Below, piece by piece: positions 1-5,556 of a DNA stretch of 30,538 nucleotides. Source of the DNA: a virus; the IMG/VR virus record IMGVR_UViG_3300037069_000627, positions 1-30,538 of that record. The stretch is one strand, 5' to 3'. Positions within the stretch are counted from its first letter, which is position 1. Every line of letters begins with the position of its first letter. The notes beneath the pieces are model-generated. The model worked only from the letters and a program-made list of their open reading frames with translations, was not told the DNA's origin and made no database searches. A program made the translations under genes and the position numbers.

Positions 1-177
1 GAAGTGGTTCAGTGGGTGCCCATCGTGCCATTCGCCAATATCGACAACTTCCTTTTGCATGACATGAGGCGAGATGCAGTGGTTTGGATACCGCGTGTTG
101 TGTAGAACATCGACAGCGCCATTGATGCCGATCTCGTCATGATCAACAATCAATATTGTTATTTTGTAAGCCTTCAC
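1..177 (-). CDS. Conserved phage hypothetical protein (3' end cut by window edge)
   Basis: The minus strand is open from a GTG at 177 to base 1, giving 59 codons without a stop, beginning MKAYKITILIVDHDE and containing NTRYPNHCISPHV and DIGEWHDGHPLN. The style resembles small conserved phage proteins that I recall but cannot name. The GTG overlaps the TGA of the upstream gene (GTGA), which supports this start and translational coupling. The gene continues beyond the window, so its full length and function are unknown. It is the fifth gene of the leftward operon. Confidence 0.7.
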   Translation of the reverse strand, partial: MKAYKITILIVDHDEIGINGAVDVLHNTRYPNHCISPHVMQKEVVDIGEWHDGHPLNHF

Positions 178-356
178 ACTGGCACCCCCGTAACAACAAA
201 GTACAACCCAACCACACAAACAGCCACCATTGCAGACCACCACAACCAACCTTCGCCGGGGTTCTGTTTTGGTTCGCTGATCTTGGTCGAGGTGTACGGC
301 CCGAAAGCCTCCTGCAGAGTGCGACTTGAGCGCAGTGTGTAGTTGCTGTTTTTCAT
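174..356 (-). CDS. Small single-span membrane protein (60 aa)
   Basis: The ATG at 356 is preceded by GGAG eight bases upstream (acggagtagacaa), so a longer in-frame reading that starts at 584 is rejected as a shadow of the two genes upstream. The protein has a polar N-terminus (MKNSNYTLRSSRTLQEAFG) and one hydrophobic segment at about residues 36-57, WWSAMVAVCVVGLYFVV, near the C-terminus, suggesting a tail-anchored inner-membrane protein. It overlaps both neighbours by 4 bp (ATGA upstream, GTGA downstream). Function is unknown; phage early membrane peptides of this kind sometimes act in superinfection exclusion, which is only inference here. Confidence 0.7.
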   Translation of the reverse strand: MKNSNYTLRSSRTLQEAFGPYTSTKISEPKQNPGEGWLWWSAMVAVCVVGLYFVVTGVPV

Positions 357-526
357 TTGTCTACTCCGTGAATCCATTTCAAAGGGCTGTAGGCGCAAAA
401 GCTGAGTGGTACAGCAAGCGCGAACCACCAACCATCGGCGCCAAGAACAAACACTGCATAACCAGTGCCGCCATAAAGCACCGCCATCATGCAGATGATG
501 TAAATCAGGTATGTAAATGCTTTCAC
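353..526 (-). CDS. Small two-span membrane protein (57 aa, GTG start)
   Basis: Reading the minus strand from a GTG at 526 gives 57 residues (MKAFTYLIYIICMMAVLYGG then a second hydrophobic stretch WWFALAVPLSFCAY) ending in HGVDK and TGA. A strong Shine-Dalgarno (TGGAGGATAA) lies directly before the GTG. The start overlaps the upstream stop as GTGA and its own stop overlaps the next start as ATGA, so it fits exactly between two other cistrons. Two hydrophobic segments at about residues 4-19 and 33-47 imply an inner-membrane hairpin. It is under 60 codons and easily missed. Function unknown. Confidence 0.7.
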   Translation of the reverse strand: MKAFTYLIYIICMMAVLYGGTGYAVFVLGADGWWFALAVPLSFCAYSPLKWIHGVDK

Positions 527-801
527 TTATCCTCCACATCAAACAAGCCACTAGCCCGGCGATAACTGGCGAACCGTCGATCAATCACGACAGGCGGGTC
601 TTTCGGCAAAAGCTGGGCGAAGTCGGAGCGCTGTTCTTCCAGGCTTGGGTCTTGCTGTTCAGCATGGCGAACTGCAATGATCACAGCCGCAATAAGCGAA
701 GCGGCAAGACCAACCCATACCCAGGGCTCCATCTCGCCCCACATCACGTACACAGCAGCCGCAGCTACAGCGCAGTAGTTTAGGATTACGTCTAGGGTCA
801 T
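523..801 (-). CDS. Small two-span membrane protein (92 aa)
   Basis: The ATG at 801 has AAGGAG placed well upstream (taaggagaaccatc). The first 46 residues hold two hydrophobic spans (ILNYCAVAAAAVYVMW and WVWVGLAASLIAAVIIAV) with a short GEMEP turn, followed by a charged, probably cytoplasmic tail (residues 47-92). It lies 11 bp downstream of the 813-1190 gene and overlaps the next gene by GTGA. No family is recognised. Its position in the leftward early operon suggests an accessory host-interaction role, without direct evidence. Confidence 0.65.
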   Translation of the reverse strand: MTLDVILNYCAVAAAAVYVMWGEMEPWVWVGLAASLIAAVIIAVRHAEQQDPSLEEQRSDFAQLLPKDPPVVIDRRFASYRRASGLFDVEDK

Positions 802-812
802 GATGGTTCTCC

Positions 813-1190
813 TTAAAACGGGATTCCGTCATCATCTTCAACCACCACGCCATCAATCTTCCCGCTGAAGCCGATGGATTGCAGCTTGCTGATGCTGTCC
901 AAGATGTGGTTCTCGACTTTCTGAGAATTGATGCGGTGTTTGCGCAGTTGCTCTTGAAGAGATTCAACTTGCGCAGTGGTGATTTTCTCTTCTTGGAAGA
1001 AGTTGATGGTGATCTCTGCCTCGCCAACTTGGCAGTAGTCGGCGTCACCTTTGAAGTCGTAGTTCGAGAAAATGAACTGACCCAGAGCAAAGCCATCGTC
1101 CTTGCCTGCATCGTTTGACTTCACGATATTCTGCATCGTCTCGGTGTACTTCCCAACGTAAACCCGTGCCTTACCCTTAGCTTGTTCCAT
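813..1190 (-). CDS. Conserved phage hypothetical, first gene of leftward operon (125 aa)
   Basis: The start at 1190 is chosen over an in-frame ATG at 1268 because it has AAGGAAGAAC directly upstream. The protein begins MEQAKGKARVYVGKYTET, is mixed alpha/beta in character, has a probable helical or coiled segment at about residues 68-105 (QVESLQEQLRKHRINSQK) and ends in an acidic tail VEDDDGIPF. The acidic C-terminal tip recalls single-stranded-DNA-binding or recombination-mediator proteins, but no such family is recognised. It is the promoter-proximal gene of the minus-strand operon, about 130 nt from the predicted start of transcription. Confidence 0.7.
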   Translation of the reverse strand: MEQAKGKARVYVGKYTETMQNIVKSNDAGKDDGFALGQFIFSNYDFKGDADYCQVGEAEITINFFQEEKITTAQVESLQEQLRKHRINSQKVENHILDSISKLQSIGFSGKIDGVVVEDDDGIPF

Positions 1191-1252
1191 GTTCTTCCTT
1201 GGTTGTGTTGATTGGGGCAGTAACCGGGCTACCTTCGATGCTACGTACAGTC

Positions 1253-1268
1253 TTGCAGCATTCTGCAA
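1253..1268 (-). other. Hairpin in leader of leftward transcript
   Basis: TTGCAG (1253-1258) and CTGCAA (1263-1268) form a perfect 6-bp stem with a 4-base loop. It lies in the roughly 130-nt untranslated leader between the leftward promoter and the first gene. Size and place resemble a boxB hairpin of a nut site, but the loop is not a recognised N-binding pentaloop, so this is only suggestive. Confidence 0.3.
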
Positions 1269-1328
1269 AATTTAACGACGCGGGTTCTAGCCGAGTGTCT
1301 GGGGTCATGCGGTTACTGCTTGGTGTCG

Positions 1329-1357
1329 ATTATTTATCGAGTGATGTTGGTTGTCAA
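1329..1357 (-). promoter_or_regulatory. Leftward early promoter
   Basis: On the minus strand TTGACA (1357-1352, 6/6 consensus) is followed by 17 bp and AATAAT (1334-1329, 5/6). Transcription should start near 1322 and run into the minus-strand operon. The -10 lies within a second small dyad, TCGAT/ATCGA (1326-1330 and 1336-1340), a possible extra operator. Confidence 0.65.
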
Positions 1358-1368
1358 CCTCTTGACAA
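1351..1368. promoter_or_regulatory. Palindromic operator holding both divergent -35 boxes
   Basis: TTGTCAA (1351-1357), CCTC, TTGACAA (1362-1368) is a perfect 7-bp inverted repeat with a 4-bp centre. Each arm is the -35 hexamer of one of the two divergent promoters, so one bound dimer could block both. A shorter overlapping dyad GGTTG-T-CAACC occupies 1349-1359. The Cro-like protein encoded at 1396 is the obvious candidate ligand; this is inference. Confidence 0.6.
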
Positions 1369-1389
1369 GAAATATTTGCAAGCGAAAAT
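1362..1389 (+). promoter_or_regulatory. Rightward early promoter, probably giving leaderless mRNA
   Basis: TTGACA (1362-1367, 6/6) is followed by 16 bp and GAAAAT (1384-1389, 4/6). The predicted transcription start falls at about 1396, the A of the Cro-like ATG. That gene also lacks a usable Shine-Dalgarno (GAGG sits one base from the ATG), which agrees with leaderless translation. Confidence 0.5.
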
Positions 1390-1395
1390 AGAGGC

Positions 1396-1578
1396 ATGAA
1401 AAAATCATACGCTTTCAAACGGCTCAAGCCCCGGGAAATCGCCCGCCTGCTTGATATCTCAACTGCTGCTGTGTATGCGTGGCCGGAGGAAATACCGGAG
1501 GCGCGTGCCAAGCAGATCAAAGAGCATCTAGACCGGCTCAAGCAAGAGCGCAAACAACGTGAGGACTTTGTATTATGA
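1396..1578 (+). CDS. Cro-like helix-turn-helix repressor (60 aa)
   Basis: The protein is small, basic and has a helix-turn-helix at about residues 12-30: KPREIARLLDISTAAVYAW, matching the pattern of P22 Cro-type proteins (about 60 aa), in which an AVAKALGIS-like helix is followed by AVSQW and then an IPE turn; here the turn is EEIPEARA. The C-terminal third is a charged helix that could dimerise. It is the first gene of the rightward operon, directly behind the divergent promoter/operator, as expected for Cro. Its role would be to repress one or both early promoters. The next gene overlaps by ATGA. Confidence 0.75.
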   Translation: MKKSYAFKRLKPREIARLLDISTAAVYAWPEEIPEARAKQIKEHLDRLKQERKQREDFVL

Positions 1579-1943
1579 AGATGAACCCCGAAGTAAAAGC
1601 CAAATGGGTCGCCGCTCTGCGTAGTGGTGAGTACAAGCAAATTCAAGGACGACTCCATGATGAGAAAGGATTTTGCTGCCTTGGTGTGCTGTGCGCAGTC
1701 TCCGAATTGGGCGATTGGGTGATGGATGAAGATGACGAAGAAGAAAAGGCCCAAATGGCGTATGTGTGCGAAAAATCAGCAGACTCCGAGGTTGCTCCTA
1801 ACGATGTTGTGGAATGGGCTGGATTGCTGAAACCTGACCCAGATATCTCGGATGGCAACCTAATGACCCAGATAGCATCGCTTAATGATTACAAGAAATG
1901 GACCTTCGCCCAGATCGCCGACGCCATAGAGGCCCAGCTATGA
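1575..1943 (+). CDS. Conserved phage hypothetical protein (122 aa)
   Basis: The sequence begins MKMNPEVKAKWVAALRSGEY, has a central FCCLGVLCAVSE and ends LNDYKKWTFAQIADAIEAQL. I recognise this layout from many unrelated tailed phages, always without known function. The acidic run DEDDEEEK lies in mid-protein (about residues 52-59). The ATG overlaps the preceding stop (ATGA) and the stop overlaps the next start, placing it firmly in the early operon. No catalytic motif is visible. Confidence 0.75.
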   Translation: MKMNPEVKAKWVAALRSGEYKQIQGRLHDEKGFCCLGVLCAVSELGDWVMDEDDEEEKAQMAYVCEKSADSEVAPNDVVEWAGLLKPDPDISDGNLMTQIASLNDYKKWTFAQIADAIEAQL

Positions 1944-2326
1944 ACATGCAGAACTGGTCAGAACGCGCCGACTACCTAAAAAAGCGCTACGACTACGCCC
2001 GCCACGTAGGCTCGGCTCAAGCCGAAGTCTGGCGCTTGAACTTGCTTGCTCACCTGGAAGCCGAGCCGGATTCTGACACCACGCCCCTACCCGAAATAAC
2101 CGAGCCTTCTACTGTGGAAAAGTTCGGGGATTGGTGGATAAACCATGCGGGTGGATCGCGGCCAACAGAAGATGCAAGTGTGCGCGTCGAGGTCCGCTAT
2201 CGAAACCCTGATGCTTGTATCGGTTTCCATGAGCAAGGCTTGGCTTCTGGGCGTTACTTCTGGAAGTGGGACGAAGGTTCGGATTGGTGTGGCGACATCA
2301 TCGCCTACAGAGTAGTAAAGGACTGA
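1940..2326 (+). CDS. Hypothetical early phage protein (128 aa)
   Basis: The start at 1940 (MNMQNWSERADYLKKRYDYA) is chosen over an in-frame ATG at 1898 because it overlaps the upstream stop as ATGA. The N-terminus is helical. The C-terminal half (about residues 78-128: VRVEVRYRNPDACIGF to DIIAYRVVKD) is beta-rich and ends in the DIIAYRV signature seen in many phage hypotheticals. It has no visible enzyme motif. Function unknown. Confidence 0.7.
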   Translation: MNMQNWSERADYLKKRYDYARHVGSAQAEVWRLNLLAHLEAEPDSDTTPLPEITEPSTVEKFGDWWINHAGGSRPTEDASVRVEVRYRNPDACIGFHEQGLASGRYFWKWDEGSDWCGDIIAYRVVKD

Positions 2327-2328
2327 CC

Positions 2329-2685
2329 ATGGGAACTCACATGAAAAAGAACGTGACCGTAGCGATATTCGACAAGGAAAATGATTACGGAGACGAATGG
2401 CCTCCAACCGATATCGCCGGGTTTCAAACATGGTTCACCTCGCAAGTGGCCAAGATCCCGGTGGAGTTTCTTCACACTGCCAAGATCGAGCTATCAAGCG
2501 TGGTGAGTTATGAGGACAGCGCGCCAACAATCTGCATATCCTACACAAGGCAGGAAACTGATCTGGAGCAGATCACAAGAATTCAAAGGACCGAATCAGC
2601 GCAAGCCTATGACAGACAGCGGGAGATGGAGACGCTGGCTGACTTGCTTGAGAAATACCCAAACTTCCTCGTCAATAAAGGCTGA
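2329..2685 (+). CDS. Hypothetical early phage protein (118 aa)
   Basis: The start is either 2329 (MGTHMKK, with AAGGA upstream) or 2341 (MKKNVTVAIFDKENDYG, with GGGAA upstream); both are plausible. The protein has a beta-rich core (KIELSSVVSYEDSAPTICISYTR) and a helical C-terminus ending LLEKYPNFLVNKG. It is two bases from the preceding stop and two from the next start, so it belongs to the same operon. No known family is recognised. Confidence 0.65.
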   Translation: MGTHMKKNVTVAIFDKENDYGDEWPPTDIAGFQTWFTSQVAKIPVEFLHTAKIELSSVVSYEDSAPTICISYTRQETDLEQITRIQRTESAQAYDRQREMETLADLLEKYPNFLVNKG

Positions 2686-2687
2686 CC

Positions 2688-3005
2688 ATGAGCAATGAAC
2701 TGAAACGGTATCAGGTCGAGGCCGATTTCCCAGGCACTCAGGTTTCACTGATTGAATCTGATGAGGGGAATTTGGTCTTTCACTCCGACGCCCTAGCCGC
2801 CATAGAAGCGGCTAAACCGAAGTGGGAGCCGATTGAGACGGCACCGGATGAAGGCGAGTTTCTTGTATGGATGCCAAACGAAAGAACGAAAGTGCAATCG
2901 TGCCGCCGCCGTCGAGCCATGGATGTTATCGGCGGATGTTTCGGCTTTGACCTGACGAAGCCGACCCACTGGATGCCCTTTCCCCCTCCCCCAGAAAGCG
3001 AGTAA
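2688..3005 (+). CDS. DUF551-like phage protein (105 aa)
   Basis: Residues from about 45 to the end match the DUF551 pattern: WEPIETAPDEGEFLVW near the start of the domain and THWMPFPPPPES at the end. DUF551 proteins are small, widespread in phages and prophages, and have no established function. The N-terminal 44 residues (MSNELKRYQVEADFPG) form a separate short region. It is two bases from the preceding stop and six upstream of the RNA-ligase start. Confidence 0.75.
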   Translation: MSNELKRYQVEADFPGTQVSLIESDEGNLVFHSDALAAIEAAKPKWEPIETAPDEGEFLVWMPNERTKVQSCRRRRAMDVIGGCFGFDLTKPTHWMPFPPPPESE

Positions 3006-3010
3006 GTGAA

Positions 3011-4198
3011 ATGAAAGTTACCCAAGACCAAGGCGCACGGCCAGTAAAGAACTGGGCCGTCGATATTGAAGAGCAAGCCATGCTCCAGGCCAAGAACCTG
3101 GCGCGCCTGCCATTTATTGCACCCCAAGGCGTGGCACTTATGCCAGATGCCCACAGTGGCAAAGGTTCGACCATCGGCAGCGTGATCGCGACAGAGCGGG
3201 CAATTGTGCCTGCGGCTGTCGGCGTTGACATCGGCTGTGGCATGAACGCTGTGCGCCTAAGCTTGAAAGCATCTGATCTACCGGATAGCCTAGTGGCGAT
3301 TCGTTCGGCCATTGAGGCATCAATCCCATTGGGTGCTGGCGGGGCTTATCAAGACGACTATACATGCAACGAAAACGCGCTGTTGTTGTCTCGCATGCCT
3401 ATGCCCGAATCGGCGATTGTGGCCACGTCTGGGGCCCTGCAAAAGGCTACGCGGCAGCTTGGCACGCTGGGCAGCGGAAACCATTTCATCGAGTTGTGCC
3501 TGGATGAGAACCAAGACGTTTGGATCATGCTGCACAGTGGTTCTCGTGGTATCGGAAACATGATTGGCACATACTTCATCGAGGTTGCAAAACGTCGAAT
3601 GGAGCAGTTTTTTATCAGCCTGCCTGATAGCGATCTTGCCTACTTGCCAGAGAATACCGACGACTTCAACGATTATGTTGAGGCTGTTGGCTGGGCGCAG
3701 AATTACGCGCTGGAAAACCGCCGGTCAATGATGCAATCCGTGCTCGACGTGCTGCGCAAGCTGGTGCCGGTCGAATTTACGATCACGCAAGAAGCAATCA
3801 ACTGCCATCACAACTACGTTGAGCGTGAGAACCATTTTGGCCGCAACATGTGGGTGACCCGTAAGGGAGCTATCCGGGCGCGTGTAGGCGATCTAGGCAT
3901 CATCCCTGGCTCTATGGGGCAGAAGAGCTACATCGTGCGCGGTAAGGGCAATCCTGACAGCTATTGCTCATGCAGCCATGGGGCAGGCCGGAAGATGAGC
4001 CGCGCCGAGGCTAAACGGACCTTCTCGCTTACCGACCTTGTGAACCAAACGGAAGGCGTAGAGTGCCGCAAGGATGCCGAAGTGCTGGACGAGATCCCAG
4101 GCGCATACAAGGACATTGATGTGGTCATGGCGGCGCAGGCTGACTTGATCGAGGTGGTGCACACGCTGAAACAGGTTCTTTGTGTAAAAGGGGCCTGA
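3011..4198 (+). CDS. rtcB: RtcB-type RNA ligase
   Basis: RtcB joins RNA ends bearing 2',3'-cyclic phosphate (or 3'-phosphate) and 5'-OH, using GTP and manganese. At 395 aa it is close to E. coli RtcB (408 aa) and looks intact. Visible signatures are DAHSGKG (46-52), GVDIGCGM (71-78, metal ligands D73 and C76), GSGNHF with H158, HSGSRGIGN from H175, CHHNYVERENHFG (265-277) and SHGAGR with H323, the expected guanylation histidine. It sits inside the phage early operon, six bases after a DUF551-like gene, and is followed by a terminator and a structured RNA. Likely uses are repair of host or phage tRNAs cut by defence nucleases, or ligation of a phage RNA; neither is shown by sequence. Confidence 0.93.
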   Translation: MKVTQDQGARPVKNWAVDIEEQAMLQAKNLARLPFIAPQGVALMPDAHSGKGSTIGSVIATERAIVPAAVGVDIGCGMNAVRLSLKASDLPDSLVAIRSAIEASIPLGAGGAYQDDYTCNENALLLSRMPMPESAIVATSGALQKATRQLGTLGSGNHFIELCLDENQDVWIMLHSGSRGIGNMIGTYFIEVAKRRMEQFFISLPDSDLAYLPENTDDFNDYVEAVGWAQNYALENRRSMMQSVLDVLRKLVPVEFTITQEAINCHHNYVERENHFGRNMWVTRKGAIRARVGDLGIIPGSMGQKSYIVRGKGNPDSYCSCSHGAGRKMSRAEAKRTFSLTDLVNQTEGVECRKDAEVLDEIPGAYKDIDVVMAAQADLIEVVHTLKQVLCVKGA

Positions 4199-4213
4199 CC
4201 CCAACACCACACC

Positions 4214-4236
4214 AAAGGGGCTCCGGCCCCTTTTTT
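4214..4236 (+). terminator. Intrinsic terminator after rtcB
   Basis: AAAGGGGC (4214-4221) pairs with GCCCCTTT (4226-4233) around a 4-base loop and is followed directly by a T-run (4231-4236). It lies 15 bases beyond the rtcB stop and should end or attenuate the first early transcript. Confidence 0.85.
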
Positions 4237-4311
4237 CTTTCCGACCTCGAAAAAAGTATGTAGGAGAGCGCGCCACGGGGGAGGAAGTGCTGTAAGATTG
4301 AATTACTGGAA

Positions 4312-4340
4312 GCGGCATCTTCTGGTACATCTGCGATAAT
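4312..4340 (+). promoter_or_regulatory. Putative extended -10 promoter for a non-coding RNA
   Basis: TGCGATAAT (4332-4340) is an extended -10 element (TG-n plus GATAAT, 5/6). A poor -35 (GCGGCA, 3/6) sits 17 bp upstream, as is usual for extended -10 promoters. The predicted start, 4346-4348, is two to four bases before the long inverted repeat. Confidence 0.45.
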
Positions 4341-4345
4341 GAACA

Positions 4346-4469
4346 AGAGTCCCCTAGAGGTTTTAGATGGGGCATGTGTGAGAAGAGGTATAGGGTTGTT
4401 CGCCCTGCAGAGTACCAAATCTTGCCCATGCCCGGGCCATGCCCCATCTAAGAGTTCTAGGGGATTTTT
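4346..4469 (+). ncRNA. Candidate structured phage ncRNA with 27-bp terminal helix
   Basis: Bases 4350-4376 pair with 4438-4464 in a nearly continuous 27-bp helix: one G/G mismatch (4360/4454) and two G-U pairs (4359/4455, 4362/4452). The helix base, CCCC/GGGG, is followed by TTTTT (4465-4469), as in an intrinsic terminator. The apical part holds two further hairpins: GGTA/TACC plus AGGG/CCCT (4387-4416) and GCCC/GGGC (4424-4437). With an extended -10 promoter just upstream, this looks like an autonomous transcript of about 120 nt with paired ends. No open reading frame on either strand is convincing. I do not recognise an RNA family. It lies between the rtcB terminator and the next early gene. 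Confidence 0.6.
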
Positions 4470-4782
4470 GCGTTCTGGGTCGGTGTAGGGAGGGATTGGA
4501 CGACGTTGCCCCATACATGCTTAGCAAACGGATTCATGCAACCAGTGGGTTTTGGCGTAACAGAATCGCCCGATAGGTGTGGGTCGTAGCCCCGCATAAG
4601 GATTCTGAGTGATAGCGGTTATCGAGCGACTATCACCTGTGCTCTCAGGCCTTGGCTCCGGGAAGCAGTACGCAGTAAGAAAACTCTGGGATTCATCAGG
4701 GTTGGCTTACTGCACCCTAAACCTTTCACCAAGAAGCAGACTAGGTTCTAGTAAGTAGTTCAACTAAGAAGGAAACAAGGAT
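4470..4782 (+). other. Non-coding, structured leader before the 4783 gene
   Basis: No plausible gene lies in these 313 bases. Inverted repeats suggest folded RNA: TGTGGG with CCCGCA near 4578-4596 (one wobble); CTGAG/CTCAG (4605-4609/4644-4648) enclosing TGATAG/CTATCA (4610-4615/4630-4635); GCAGTAAG/CTTACTGC (4672-4679/4706-4713); and AGGGT/ACCCT (4698-4702/4714-4718). The right arm of the third lies inside the loop of the fourth, so the two are alternatives or a pseudoknot. A Shine-Dalgarno (AAGGAAACAAGGAT) ends the region. No tRNA T-loop was found. Confidence 0.4.
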
Positions 4783-5100
4783 ATGAAAGTCGAATACAGC
4801 TCAAACAATTCCGGTGGCTACTGGTGGCTGAAGGATGAAGATTGGAAGGCGCTTGAAAAAGCAGGTTGGGTGGTCAATTGGGCCGCAAATCAAACCGAAG
4901 GGATTGGCAAGGCCGACAAAGATGGCCGCTGGCTGGGCGCGCTTGCTACAGAGGCGACCCGCGAAGGATTGTCACGCAGGATGGCGATTGCTGAGTGGGA
5001 GGAAATCACCGGGCAATTTGAGTCGGAAGAAGGTTGCCCTTGCTGCGGGAATCCACATAGCTTCACTTTTTATGACGATGACGGCAAGATGCAGTTCTGA
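4783..5100 (+). CDS. Conserved phage hypothetical with CPCC zinc motif (105 aa)
   Basis: The protein starts MKVEYSSNNSGGYWWL, continues with a helical, Trp-rich middle (TREGLSRRMAIAEWEEITG) and ends with GCPCCGNPHSFTFYDDDG, where CPCC plus a nearby His (about residues 84-91) could bind zinc. This arrangement is familiar from many phage genomes but has no assigned function. It is the first gene after the structured region at 4199-4782, with an AAGGA-type ribosome-binding site. Confidence 0.75.
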   Translation: MKVEYSSNNSGGYWWLKDEDWKALEKAGWVVNWAANQTEGIGKADKDGRWLGALATEATREGLSRRMAIAEWEEITGQFESEEGCPCCGNPHSFTFYDDDGKMQF

Positions 5101-5107
5101 AATAAAA

Positions 5108-5139
5108 CAGGGGCCGAATCCTTACGAGATTGGCCCCTG
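5108..5139. other. Strong hairpin between early genes
   Basis: CAGGGGCC-G-AATC (5108-5120) pairs with GATT-GGCCCCTG (5128-5139), 12 bp with one bulged G and a 7-base loop. No T-run follows on the plus strand; on the minus strand it is followed by TGTTTTATT, so it could act as a leftward terminator, or as an RNA-stability or attenuation element rightward. Confidence 0.5.
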
Positions 5140-5154
5140 AGTGGATCAACGATA

Positions 5155-5187
5155 GCTCGCAGTCCGACCAAGAAGAAGCGAGCATTT
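5155..5187 (+). terminator. Weak intrinsic terminator candidate
   Basis: GCTCGC (5155-5160) and GCGAGC (5178-5183) form a 6-bp stem with a 17-base loop, followed by ATTTT (5184-5188). The loop is long and the T-run short. It lies just before the ribosome-binding site of the 5203 gene. Confidence 0.3.
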
Positions 5188-5202
5188 TAACAGAGGTGGA
5201 AA

Positions 5203-5556
5203 ATGGCTCTAGATTTATTTGGCAGTGAAGTCACAGAGGTAACGGTAGACCCGCAACAGAGCTTTAAAGAGTTCTGGGAAGCCTACCCAAGCGGCGACCG
5301 GCGCACGGCAAAGCCCAAGTGCATTGCGTACTGGATCAAGAACAACTTGGAGCGCGAGGCAGAGCAGATCATTGCCCATGTGCACCACATGAAGACCGAG
5401 GACAGTTGGGTTCGTGGGTTTCATCCAATGACCATGACTTACCTGAATCAGCGCCGGTGGATGGACTGGACGCCAAGCGCTGCCCCCCAGAACAAACAGC
5501 AGGCGCTCGAATCCTCGAATGACGCTGTGTTGCGCAACTTCTTGGCGGGGCTGTGA
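5203..5556 (+). CDS. Probable phage replication-associated protein (117 aa)
   Basis: Residues 20-95 carry FKEFWEAYP, GDRRTAKPKCIAYWIK, ERE-AEQIIAHV and a conserved-looking WVRGFHPMTMTYLNQRRWMDW. This pattern (FW-x-YP start, Lys-rich helix, then YLNQRRW-x-DW) is what I associate with the C-terminal part of phage replication initiation proteins. The gene is in the slot between cro and nin-type genes that holds replication genes in lambdoid phages. It is short and lacks a visible N-terminal DNA-binding domain, so a helicase-loader or accessory role is equally possible. AGAGGTGG precedes the ATG. Confidence 0.5.
   Translation: MALDLFGSEVTEVTVDPQQSFKEFWEAYPSGDRRTAKPKCIAYWIKNNLEREAEQIIAHVHHMKTEDSWVRGFHPMTMTYLNQRRWMDWTPSAAPQNKQQALESSNDAVLRNFLAGL

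Noticed and set aside
659-1111. 150-codon minus-strand frame overlapping two early genes
   Set aside because: Ser/Arg-rich translation in a different frame from two genes with good ribosome-binding sites.
2266-2328. Longer N-terminus for the 2329 gene
   Set aside because: It would overlap the preceding gene by 61 bp and has no ribosome-binding site.
4125-4514. Minus-strand frames through the rtcB end and the structured RNA
   Set aside because: They include the terminator and both arms of the RNA helix, and have no Shine-Dalgarno or conserved look.
4530-4720. Possible tRNA gene in the non-coding stretch
   Set aside because: Hairpins are present but there is no GGTTCGA-type T-loop, no 7-bp acceptor stem and no CCA end at fitting distance.
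4199-4782. Self-cleaving ribozyme (hammerhead or twister) that would feed RtcB
   Set aside because: CTGAGTGATAG near 4605 is only loosely similar to a hammerhead core, the conserved CGAAA is absent, and no twister core was recognised by eye.
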